A stretch of DNA of 64,000 nucleotides from Corallochytrium limacisporum (lineage: Eukaryota > Opisthokonta), in the NCBI GenBank assembly GCA_002811645.1, contig PDIP01000077.1:1-64000 (forward strand), given 5' to 3'. A program made the translations under genes and the position numbers. The notes under the pieces are model-generated. The model searched no databases and was not told the origin of the DNA. It worked only from the letters and a program-made list of their open reading frames with translations. This document shows, piece after piece, positions 39,260 to 48,435 of this stretch; the first letter of the stretch is position 1; every line of letters starts with the position of its first letter.

Positions 39260-40873
39260 TCAGGCCACTGTTTGCACTTTCGGCTTCATTACGAGTGGAA
39301 TGTCAGCTACAGGCTGAGCTAGGCCACTGGTGCCGTAGCCGTACTTTGGCAGCGCTTCTGGAGGCAGCGGCAAGGCATCGAAAGGCAGTAGCTGCAGCGC
39401 ACGGGCCACTCCGACCACGCACTCGATCTCAGCTAGAGACATCCCGGGACACATGTGCAGGCCACGGCCAAATGCTAACATCCTAGCAGGATCGGCAAGT
39501 TCTTTACCCTTGCTCGAATCCCACCGGTCCGGCATGAATACATTGGGCTCAGGGAATATCTCTTTGTCATAATGGACTCCAATCTGCGCAAGGCCAATAA
39601 ACTCCCCAGCCTGGACTGTCTGGCGACATCCTGGCATGACAATGGTCTTCACGACCAGCCGCGCATGCATTGGCCCTGGAATCATGCGGGCCGTCTCCTT
39701 AAAGCACATCTTCAAGAATTTCATGCTGTTAAAACCGGCCTTGTCAAGCTTGAAGTCTTCTCCTGTGTCTTCATTGCTGCCAAAGACGAGATCAATCTCC
39801 TCTCGAGCCCGCACAAGGAATTCCGGATTGCTGATGATTTGGTGTAACATGAAAGTGGCTGCCGCATGGGTGTTAGCAATGGCAGCAAACATCATCGCAA
39901 AGATCTCGCAGGCTATGAGGTGCGTAGAGATTCCTTCCTGTAGCATGCCGCGCAGATAGACACCGAGTTGTAGCTCTGCTTCGTCCTTTTTTGCATCGAA
40001 TGCGTCGGATAGGGGGTGTTCCTCCGGGTGCTCCTCCAAGAAATCATCAATTACTTTCTGTATCAGAGCGGCGCACTCTAGTCGAATTCTCTTTCCTTCG
40101 TTCTTGGTCTTTGTGTCCCAGCCACCACTGTGCATGAACCTAGCAAACATGACCTCGAAGCGGCCCAAACGTTCCAAAACCTCAGGATTTCGGTAGCACG
40201 CCGTTGCCCAATTTCCCAGGAATAGACGCGCTGTGGTGCCCACGAAGGCCTGTTGAAACACAAAGAGTGGGTGCATATGGGGCAATCCCGAATGCGCGAC
40301 GTGACCGCAGGTTTTCTTAGTCCATGGGTGGCCACCACTCCGGCACGGGTCATCATTATCACTACTGCTGTTTTTCAGAAGTTGTCGCATATGATCCGAC
40401 AATTCATCGTCGATGTCAGGAAGGCGGAAACTGAGCTTCGGCATCACGGTCTTCTTCAGTAACTTTGTGCCTCGATGATTTTCCTCCGGTCCGGTCAAGC
40501 CGAGGGGTAGCAGATCATTGTTTAATCCCAGAGCATGTAACCCCTCCCAGAAACTCATCTCCTGAAGGTCGGCAAAGAACATGTGTTTGATGTCCTGTGG
40601 TCCAAAGACACACAACATCGGTTTGGTCCCGATCATGACCCATTGGTACGGTTCGCAGGATTCAGTTGCGGCATTAACTATTGCCTTCTCATAGATTTCC
40701 ATTGAAAATGCTTCGGGGCGCTGAGCCAGCTCTAGGCCTGCTCCGACTATTGGAATCCAGCCACCGACGTACTTTCTACGGGACCAGAGCCAGGCAGTGA
40801 AAAGCACCACCGCGAGGGCTACGTACAATGACAGCTTCTCCATCACAAATTGTACTATTGCTGCAATCTCCAT
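39260..40873 (-). CDS. Cytochrome P450, CYP7/8/51-type with atypical I-helix
   Basis: 537 residues, ATG start. A short membrane anchor lies at about 14-31, followed by the usual basic/Pro hinge region. The heme ligand is Cys in FGRGLHMCPG and the ExxR motif is ETAR (KETARM). Further family marks are FPEPNVFMPDRWD and a C-terminal beta region. The I-helix reads FAAIANTHAA. The usual acid before Thr is replaced by Asn, as in CYP7/CYP8 members and some P450s that isomerise or rearrange substrates instead of activating oxygen normally. A polar insertion with Cys/His lies at about 170-205. Substrate is unknown; a sterol or lipid is plausible from the clan. Confidence 0.92.
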   Translation of the reverse strand: MEIAAIVQFVMEKLSLYVALAVVLFTAWLWSRRKYVGGWIPIVGAGLELAQRPEAFSMEIYEKAIVNAATESCEPYQWVMIGTKPMLCVFGPQDIKHMFFADLQEMSFWEGLHALGLNNDLLPLGLTGPEENHRGTKLLKKTVMPKLSFRLPDIDDELSDHMRQLLKNSSSDNDDPCRSGGHPWTKKTCGHVAHSGLPHMHPLFVFQQAFVGTTARLFLGNWATACYRNPEVLERLGRFEVMFARFMHSGGWDTKTKNEGKRIRLECAALIQKVIDDFLEEHPEEHPLSDAFDAKKDEAELQLGVYLRGMLQEGISTHLIACEIFAMMFAAIANTHAAATFMLHQIISNPEFLVRAREEIDLVFGSNEDTGEDFKLDKAGFNSMKFLKMCFKETARMIPGPMHARLVVKTIVMPGCRQTVQAGEFIGLAQIGVHYDKEIFPEPNVFMPDRWDSSKGKELADPARMLAFGRGLHMCPGMSLAEIECVVGVARALQLLPFDALPLPPEALPKYGYGTSGLAQPVADIPLVMKPKVQTVA

Positions 40874-41516
40874 TTTGGCGAGAAGTTTGAGTGGTTCTCA
40901 TACACCCACACGAAACGTCAATTACCTTTACTGCACGGACGTATGCGCTCCTGCATCACAGACACAAGCCCTGAAAAACGGAGCGACGGTCGTCCAGATA
41001 CTGAGGCATAGGTTCTGTTGCTGTCCCCGCGAGGGTGGCTTTTCCTCGTCCCCACGGGTGCTATCCCCGCTGTCACCGCTTTATCAGCAGACTCCGCACG
41101 CAGTGCAGTGGCCATAATTCGGGTGGGTGCGCGGGAGTTTAGTGGAAAAGCCGGCAACGGTACCAACCCGCATTCCTCCCGATCCTCCCGACCCCTTCGG
41201 CCACCCACAGGGCGGAGGGGCCGCATTCTTTCTCAATCAAACGATAACTTTCCCTTCGGGCCCTTGCAACGGCTGGAAACTGCGCAGGGCAAGTAGGAGC
41301 CCGCTGCTACCATCCCGAATCGCTCGCAGCAACAACAAAACTAACCGGTTCGGACGTTCGATAGGACAAAGGACTGGTGTTTCAGCTATCACATCGTGTC
41401 ATTGAATTGCTTTACAAGGACAATAGCGGTATATTTGACATTTTGTTTGGATGAAAAGCTCACGGGAGGCAGATGCGTGCTTGACTAGTTACCTGTAATG
41501 GCCAGACAACGAAAAC
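40874..41516. other. Divergent promoter region
   Basis: 643 bp between the P450 and glycoside-hydrolase-like starts. No gene recognised. GGTATATTTGAC at about 41430 is a weak TATA-like element 87 bp before the plus-strand ATG. Confidence 0.45.
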
Positions 41517-44396
41517 ATGATGAAGATGTTTGGCTGGACCTGGTACGCTCTCACCGTGTTCTCTCTGTTCTCAGCGGAAACTCCATATGGAGCGTCGCTG
41601 TTTGAAATAGATGTGGCGCCACAGCACGTCGGGTATTTACAGTCTATTGTTTCGGTACCCAGCACTGGCAAGGAATGTCGTCGAGTTGACGAATCCTGCG
41701 GGCATGGCACAGGTAGGACTGCGCACTGGGGCGTACATGAGTGGAGCCGCTGTACATATACTTGCGAAGGTGTCACACCTGCTGACGATTCCAATTGCAT
41801 CGACGCCGAAATAGACCTTGAAGTTCGTACGATCAAGGCCTGTGGCCTGCTTCCTGGATCCGCGGTGTGTACAGAATTCATTCAGCACTTCACCACTGGT
41901 GTGGGCAGTTTCGGGAAGCAGGAACCGGACCCTGTGTTTCACTCCGTCGGTGGAGGAAGGGAGGATGATCCGCACAAGGGTGAGGCCGACATGAACATCT
42001 TCCATCAGGAGGCCAGCGTGCACGTTGCTTTCCCCAATATTCCGTTGACTGAAGGTCAGCAGTTCTTAGAGTATCGGGCCCGGCACGTCATTCCGTACCT
42101 CGGTACGATAAACGTGTCAAAAAAGGATCTCCCTCGTGGTGGCCTGGACAGTGGTGGCTTTGTCATGCTCTTCGATGGCAGCAGCTACATTGCACAGGAG
42201 GACATCAGTGAAGCGAAAGAGAAGAATAACTGCATTTCGCCTAGACAGGATTGGACCAGTATGCATAGTGGTTCAAGTGTGAACAGAGTTGCTACTGAAG
42301 ACTTTGTAGGTTCCGATCCGTTACCGCCATTTCTGCAGAATCTAGCGCTGATGTACAAGCATGTTGAACCCTCTGCCTCGCCGTCCAAGCCTGTGACCAT
42401 TTACTCATCCTCGTCACACTTCCTGGTGGCATCGCATGCCAACGTTGAGCGCCACCTGGAAGACGACGGCGTACCCATGCTCAAACTGGGACTCATGGGA
42501 TCGGTAAAATCTGTGCCTGTTGGCTATGACGTCAGTTTTATGGAATTCTCCTGGGACATGGGCATCCACGCTGCATTCCTGCAATGGGGTAGTGCTTTGC
42601 GCATGCGCTACAATCTGCCTATAGAGAGCACCAGACCAAGTCGTTTCACAGATTATCTCGGATACTACACCGACAATGGTGCGTGGTACTACTACCGTGG
42701 AGAGCCGACTGGCAAGCGACAGAAGGCCCTCAACCCCAACGGAACACGTTTCCCCGCTGATATGCCGTTGCTACTAAAGGCAGTGGCAAATGCCGCGGAC
42801 AACGACGGTATTCCCTTCCGCCATGGCCAGATGGATTCGTGGTGGTATGAGCACGGTGAACATGATGGTGTGAAGGCCTGGGAACCAAACTCCCAGTATG
42901 TGCCGTCTGGTAAGCTGGACGCCTCGGATCTGCCCCATCAATGGTTTGGCTGGACCGCCCACAATCGCTGGTGGGACGAGGACACAACGTATGCAAAGGA
43001 CAATGGTGGAGAATATGAAATTTACATTGAACATGTCAATAATGTCTCCATTCCTTTGGGCACCGATGATTTCTGGAATGACCTCATGCGGAAGGCTAAA
43101 GTTGAAAGAGAAATTGGCGTGTACGAGCAGGATTGGCTCGATGAGCAGATGAAACGTACAGAGCTCGTGAGGCAAGATGCTGAAGCTGGGGATCGATGGA
43201 TGCGGTCCATGGGCAAAGGAGCCATCGAGCAAGGCGTAGAGATCCAACTGTGCATGGTCTACCCTCGGCATGTCCTTAGCGCCGTATCCATGGCCAGTGC
43301 AAATGGACGAGGTGGCAGCGGACCAGTGACCCCGGTCGTTACTCACATCCGCGGCAGTGATGACTACCAGCCAGGCAACCAACAATGGCAAGGCCTCGGC
43401 CTGAGCTCGTATTTCATTTTTGCAGTCGGTGCAAAACCGTTTAAGGACACTCTGTGGTCCACTCCCGAGCAGCCTGGTAGTCCATACGGAACAGATGCCA
43501 AGGAGCCGCGGCCGGCACTGCAAGTTGCGGTGTCTGTTTTGACTAGCGGTCCGGTGGTGCCCGGTGATCGCATGGGGCACTGGGATGCCGCCCTGATCAA
43601 CCGTGCATGCAACTCCTCCGGTCGTCTGCTGCGCGCTGGGCACCCAGCTCATGCGGATGAAACGCTGCTGGCACTGCAAGCCATGGGAATCCCTGGATGG
43701 TGGGACTATGTCGAATTGTGGGCGACCGGCTCATACCTGGCGGGGTACCCAGACGGTCCCATCTTCATCACAGTATTTGCAGCGCTGCGCAGGCTGGACA
43801 ACGATAAGGAAACTTGTATGAAAGAACTCTTGGGCGATGAGGAATTCAACCCGCTGGAGTTCGCTCCGATGTACGCAAAACATTTGCTAAAGAGCCGCAT
43901 CTCCACAGCTACGAAGACTGATGGCAACGCAATCGAGCGCACCGGAGTACAGCACCAGGGCCTTGGCGGTACAATTGAGTACGTCCTGGATACTGTACAA
44001 TCCACGATTGCGAACGCCAGACCCCCGCCATCTGCAACACCGGTCACCGATTTTGACCTATATCATTGGTCGCCGGTCTTGCTAGGGGGCCGTATTGCTG
44101 TTCTAGGAGAGTACACAAAATGGATGCCTCTGTCCCCGGATCGCATGACGCTGTCCATGGAAGATTTGGCCATGACTATTTCTTTCTTTGGGGGGCCTTC
44201 TGAAGATATTTCCTTGGCCTTTGCCTCCATTCCGGGCACAAAAGTTTGCTTCACGGGCATTGGAGGCGCGACCGTGACAAAGCAGATGCCTCATGTGGGC
44301 GTCAAGACCCATAATGACGACGTGCTTGATGTTTACGATGTGGCGGTGAAGCTTTCTATCAGTGGCGATGGTGGCCTACTCGTCACTGTGGCATAA
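41517..44396 (+). CDS. Large secreted glycoside-hydrolase-like protein
   Basis: 959 residues, ATG start. A signal peptide is clear (about 1-27: MMKMFGWTWYALTVFSLFSA). Several Cys pairs in residues 50-130 and N-glycosylation sites (NVS, NNVS) fit an extracellular or lumenal protein. From about 330 there is a TIM-barrel-like series: EFSWDMGIHAAFLQWG, LGYYTDNGAWYYY, GQMDSWWYEHGEHDG, YEQDWLDEQ and QLCMVYPRH. Asp and Trp at strand ends, with D-x-W-W-Y and Q-D-W-L, resemble retaining alpha-glycosidase clans (GH31/GH36-type). The later part keeps strands but loses recognisable motifs. I place it as a glycoside hydrolase by fold only. The family and substrate are not assigned, and it may be a new GH family. 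The gene is intact and intronless. Confidence 0.6.
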   Translation: MMKMFGWTWYALTVFSLFSAETPYGASLFEIDVAPQHVGYLQSIVSVPSTGKECRRVDESCGHGTGRTAHWGVHEWSRCTYTCEGVTPADDSNCIDAEIDLEVRTIKACGLLPGSAVCTEFIQHFTTGVGSFGKQEPDPVFHSVGGGREDDPHKGEADMNIFHQEASVHVAFPNIPLTEGQQFLEYRARHVIPYLGTINVSKKDLPRGGLDSGGFVMLFDGSSYIAQEDISEAKEKNNCISPRQDWTSMHSGSSVNRVATEDFVGSDPLPPFLQNLALMYKHVEPSASPSKPVTIYSSSSHFLVASHANVERHLEDDGVPMLKLGLMGSVKSVPVGYDVSFMEFSWDMGIHAAFLQWGSALRMRYNLPIESTRPSRFTDYLGYYTDNGAWYYYRGEPTGKRQKALNPNGTRFPADMPLLLKAVANAADNDGIPFRHGQMDSWWYEHGEHDGVKAWEPNSQYVPSGKLDASDLPHQWFGWTAHNRWWDEDTTYAKDNGGEYEIYIEHVNNVSIPLGTDDFWNDLMRKAKVEREIGVYEQDWLDEQMKRTELVRQDAEAGDRWMRSMGKGAIEQGVEIQLCMVYPRHVLSAVSMASANGRGGSGPVTPVVTHIRGSDDYQPGNQQWQGLGLSSYFIFAVGAKPFKDTLWSTPEQPGSPYGTDAKEPRPALQVAVSVLTSGPVVPGDRMGHWDAALINRACNSSGRLLRAGHPAHADETLLALQAMGIPGWWDYVELWATGSYLAGYPDGPIFITVFAALRRLDNDKETCMKELLGDEEFNPLEFAPMYAKHLLKSRISTATKTDGNAIERTGVQHQGLGGTIEYVLDTVQSTIANARPPPSATPVTDFDLYHWSPVLLGGRIAVLGEYTKWMPLSPDRMTLSMEDLAMTISFFGGPSEDISLAFASIPGTKVCFTGIGGATVTKQMPHVGVKTHNDDVLDVYDVAVKLSISGDGGLLVTVA

Positions 44397-45535
44397 ACCT
44401 GTTCGACTGAATCCTAACATTCTGGTGTCATGCAATTGCTTTAAGTTAAAATGACGTTAGGTGGCAGGCCGGACTCCTGCCCTGCGCACTCTTGAGCTCT
44501 ACGATGGCCGCAGCCCCGCAGTACACTCTCTCCCCCTCCCGGATATCACACGATGCTCGGGTAGTGTTTGGACCCTTGTCCCGGAAAAGGGGAAGACCCG
44601 GAGGGGGGAGAGGGGGAAACACTGTCGATCGCCAGCGGTGTGTGTGCCCGCCCCTTTCCCGGCACACGCCGTTTTCTATTTTTTTTTCGTTTGTGGTTCT
44701 CCTGCCCCCNNNNNNNNNNNNNNNNNNNNNNNNNNNNNNNNNNNNNNNNNNNNNNNNNNNNNNNNNNNNNNNNNNNNNNNNNNNNNNNNNNNNNNNNNNN
44801 NNNNNNNNNNNNNNNNNNNNNNNNNNNNNNNNNNNNNNNNNNNNNNNNNNNNNNNNNNNNNNNNNNNNNNNNNNNNNNNNNNNNNNNNNNNNNNNNNNNN
44901 NNNNNNNNNNNNNNNNNNNCCGGGGGCGGGGTCGGTGGGGTGAGGGCAAATTGCTACCGACGCCCCAAGGTGCGCACCGATTTCTACGCAGGATCCTCTC
45001 CCCAAATGCCATCGCTGCCGAGTGACTTTGGCCCCTCACCACCTCCCCCTCCCCCACTCCAGGGCCGTAGTGGGACTTCAAGGAGTTTTCTTTTTTTTTT
45101 TTTCGTCTCCGAGTCCCGCTTGTTGCCAAGGAAAGTGGGCGAGCGATAAATTGCAGCGCAGTGTTTTCCTGCGTGTGTCCGGGTGTGCTCAGAGTGTGGG
45201 TGGGGCCGAGGGTACACTGGGCACTGCGTACGGACGGACCCTTCACCGGCACGGGAAAAGTAGAATGGGAGAAGGCATGAAGGCAATGTACAGGTTTATT
45301 GGTTGATTGTTTGAGATGTTTCCTACTCTGTTTTTCCCATATTAGCATGTTTGCTTTGAATGCAAGGGTTTTCATCGATGGATTGATGAGGCTCCACATT
45401 GTGATTTCGTCGCGTCAGCGTGCCAAACCGTGAATCTCCTCGAATAGGTACTTTGTAGTCTATGTATACCGTATTGTGTACAACAGCGCCGACTATACAC
45501 TTTTTTGGACCACGTCGTTGGGAAATTGAAACAAG
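44397..45535. other. Intergenic region containing assembly gap
   Basis: 1.14 kb with a 210-N gap. Flanks are GC-rich with C runs (CTGCCCCC before, CCGGGGGCGGGG after). No gene is recognised on either side, but an exon inside the gap cannot be excluded. Confidence 0.5.
44710..44919. other. Assembly gap (210 N)
   Basis: Undetermined bases only. The gap sits between a C5 run and a G-rich block, so it probably reflects sequencing failure at a C/G-rich tract. Confidence 0.99.
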
Positions 45536-47251
45536 ATGACGGACCTCGTGCGAAAACTGGTGAGATCTGTGGGGATCGCGCCGGAGCAGACCAAGCCGGC
45601 ACCTCCTCCTACCTTTGATGATATGCCGGACAACATCTTGAAACAAATATTCAGACACATTAAAGACGTTCAAGATTTGACAGCTTGTGCTCATACATGT
45701 CAAAAATTTCGAAAGATCTTGACCCATCACCTTCTGTGGAGCCAGACCATCCACGACAGACACTTGATAATTTGGCAGGGAGATAAGTCCTGCTGTCCAA
45801 AGTCGGATCACCTGGAAACAGGCTCACCCTATGCGCGGTTCATGAGGCTAAGTCGCCATCGCCATGCTGCACTTAGCAAGCAGTTCACAATTGACCAGAT
45901 GAACCTGGATCTTGCAGGTGCACGGGTTTTAGCCTACTTGAAGCAGGCCAAATACTTGATTGGTGTGAAGGACGAAGCGCTGAGTCTTCTAAAGATTGGT
46001 GAGACTACTGAATGGGAACATATTCCTACCCCACACCATATCCACTTCGACACCACAGATGTAAATTTGGTCGTTTGTAGCGGTGGTCTGGTGTTGACGT
46101 CCTGGGACGGTAGCTTCAAATTGTTGTGCCTGCCTTTCCCGCAACCGCTCTCCAACATGACCGATGCTCAGCTTGAGAATTGTCTGGTTAATCAGTCGGA
46201 GTATGCTGAGGGGTGGAAGGAAGTTGAGCTCCCCAGTGATCCTCGTCTAGAGGCCTGGAGCAAAAAGCGACTAGCAACAGGGGACCACAACGTGATTCGG
46301 GTCGTACCAAGCGTAGACAATTTGCGTCAGCCTGTGGTCGGGTACTGTGATCTGGCTATTGACGACCACCCCTACATGATTTTCGTCCGCGTCAAGATGA
46401 ACACTGGTCAGGGATTTGTTAGGTTGGTCAAATCTCATGCGGGTGGCACTCCCACTCGCAGTCTGAGCTTTAATGAATATGTCTGCCTCATCTCACGTGA
46501 GCACGCTTTGACTAAAGAGCGCAGCACAACCCTGGCTTTCTGGCAGGATAACCACTTCCCAACCGGCGGGCTAACCGAACCTGTGGAGATCAAAGATGTC
46601 TGGATGGCGGATCTCGTGCCACAGACAGCAACACCTCCTGGCATAGATCATGTCAACGGATCTGACGCTATGGACCGTGGTGCTGTGGTCATGGCGACAT
46701 TGAAGGTACCTGACTTTCCGGACCACGAGCGTCGGTCAACACTGACAATCAGGCCAGACGGGTCGTATATTGAGTCAGCACCTGGAGATATCCGTGCCGA
46801 ACGCAAATTGATTTGGGACAGTATGTGTACCCAACTGGTATGGTATGGAGATGTGTGTGCCTATTATCGTGATGCCTCGAGTACCCGTATGAGTCTGGCG
46901 CGTAGTGCTTCCAATGACAGTGCCAAGGAACTTGTAACTGTGGGCCGATTGCATATGGTGGAGAACGATCCGAGCCCGGTCTGTGTGTTCAAGACGACCT
47001 CCCGGCCTGGTTTGCCGGCGTACGGTAGTAAGTACATAGCCTTCTGGGCTGCGTGCGGCCTGACCTTCCTTAACTTCGGTAAAGACGACGGCCCGTCCCC
47101 ACTGTACCGCATCTGGTATAGGAACGAATGGGATGCACCGGAAGAAGAACCTCCTTCAGAACCCGTGAACCGCAGGAGGAAACAGAACACTCCTGTCCGG
47201 GACTCTGGAGAGCCAGAAAAGAAGACAAATCCCCTGAGATCCAACGCTTAG
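45536..47251 (+). CDS. F-box protein
   Basis: 571 residues, ATG start. An F-box spans about residues 25-72 (FDDMPDNILKQIFRHI, DLTACAHTCQKFRKIL, LLWSQTIHDR). It follows the usual L/M-P...I...I..hh....hh....C..hh layout. F-box proteins are substrate receptors of SCF (Skp1-Cullin-F-box) ubiquitin ligases. The remaining 500 residues are probably beta-rich, with strand-turn patterns such as LKIGETTEWEHI and LTSWDGSFKLLC that could form a propeller; no WD or Kelch signature is visible. The C-terminus is basic and disordered. Substrate is unknown. Intact, intronless, converging with the small TM gene (89 bp). Confidence 0.85.
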   Translation: MTDLVRKLVRSVGIAPEQTKPAPPPTFDDMPDNILKQIFRHIKDVQDLTACAHTCQKFRKILTHHLLWSQTIHDRHLIIWQGDKSCCPKSDHLETGSPYARFMRLSRHRHAALSKQFTIDQMNLDLAGARVLAYLKQAKYLIGVKDEALSLLKIGETTEWEHIPTPHHIHFDTTDVNLVVCSGGLVLTSWDGSFKLLCLPFPQPLSNMTDAQLENCLVNQSEYAEGWKEVELPSDPRLEAWSKKRLATGDHNVIRVVPSVDNLRQPVVGYCDLAIDDHPYMIFVRVKMNTGQGFVRLVKSHAGGTPTRSLSFNEYVCLISREHALTKERSTTLAFWQDNHFPTGGLTEPVEIKDVWMADLVPQTATPPGIDHVNGSDAMDRGAVVMATLKVPDFPDHERRSTLTIRPDGSYIESAPGDIRAERKLIWDSMCTQLVWYGDVCAYYRDASSTRMSLARSASNDSAKELVTVGRLHMVENDPSPVCVFKTTSRPGLPAYGSKYIAFWAACGLTFLNFGKDDGPSPLYRIWYRNEWDAPEEEPPSEPVNRRRKQNTPVRDSGEPEKKTNPLRSNA

Positions 47252-47340
47252 ATGATTTATACAGTTATGCAGATCTTCTTTAATTGTAATTTGTTTGATG
47301 TGATCAAAATAGATTTGTCCTTGGGTGGCCGAGCGCACAT

Positions 47341-47643
47341 CTAATTTTCTTCTTTCGATGCCTGCTTGAGAAGGAATTTGTTAAATGTACCCCTCTGGTA
47401 ATGCGTATATGCTAGTCCAGCAAGAAAGAGAGCTGCAATCCCACCATATCCGAAGTATACGTAAGAAGTGTATCGTCGAGAACTAGAGTCATTCACCTCC
47501 TTTAAGACTTTGTTCGCATGATAGACACAGTTGAAGGATGCCCGACCGACTAGATGGTTGTAATTGATATCCCCCTGTACTTGAGGTTTCTGCGGCAGAT
47601 ATCCTCTCTTCAAGTCCTGGATGTCGAAGAACCCACCTCCCAT
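47341..47643 (-). CDS. Small single-TM protein, unknown family
   Basis: 100 residues from the ATG at 47643 (MGGGFFDIQDLKRGYL). The frame continues upstream to another ATG at 47781, but the upstream part is composed of short polar residues without pattern. A TM helix lies near residues 63-84 (YFGYGGIAALFLAGLAY), followed by a basic tail ending in KQASKEEN. The MGGGF start could be N-myristoylated, or the protein could be a small organelle membrane subunit; neither is shown. No family was recognised. Confidence 0.5.
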   Translation of the reverse strand: MGGGFFDIQDLKRGYLPQKPQVQGDINYNHLVGRASFNCVYHANKVLKEVNDSSSRRYTSYVYFGYGGIAALFLAGLAYTHYQRGTFNKFLLKQASKEEN

Positions 47644-48435
47644 TGTAGTACTGGTGGCTTCCCTGATGGCTCCGTTAGAAGTTCTGTCACCGCTTGTCAG
47701 GTACCCATCGGTGACAATTCTGCAGCTGATAACCGAACAAAATTTGGTTGAATACCTTAGGATAAGACTGTACCATTCCATTATACAGAGTACTAGTACA
47801 CAGAAAGCTGAAAACTCTGGAAAGGTGCATAAAGACCCGAGAACGACCTTTCATCGGGTCATGGACCCGTCGTGCACTCTTTCTCTCGAGACCTGTGCAA
47901 GGGAAAGGGAGCCCACACTCGTTCGCCCTGCGCAGTCTACCCTGGTGTATTATCCGTCCGAAGCGGCTCCGGCTGACCCGCCTTCGCTTCTGACCAGGCA
48001 CTCACCAACGGGCTCGCGCGGCTTACCGGGCCATCGGCCAGCAGTGTGTTTGACCCCGGGAGTGCGCCAGCCCACTCCCGTACGGGCAGCGCTTGGCTGT
48101 TTTCCCTCCCTTCCTAAGGGCCGGTCCCTTGGGAGGGGACACAGAGAACGGGACGAGGTCCGACTGGTTGGGAAGTTTTTGAGGCATTGGTTACCGAAGA
48201 CTCTGACCAGTGGGCTCTTGTGCTCTGTAATGCCAGTTTTTGCACATTCTTGGTATTTCAGGAATATAAGTGTACTTGACAAGTCTTGTGGATCAATTCA
48301 TAGTCACAACTGAGCGGGGACAAGTTATTGGACAATGACGTGAAATATACAAGCATGGGGCTACGGAAGCCTCCGGAACCAAACTGTTAGATATCTATGC
48401 CTTGTATGGTGGCCTGAGAAGCCGGAAAGAATAGA
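47644..48435. other. Divergent intergenic region
   Basis: 790 bp between the small TM gene and the UVRAG-like gene, so it should hold both promoters. Short frames without domains, with GC-rich blocks at about 47990-48140. Nothing else recognised. Confidence 0.45.

Noticed and set aside
44446-45399. Frames running through the N gap (up to 317 codons)
   Set aside because: Undefined codons across the gap keep the frames open artificially.
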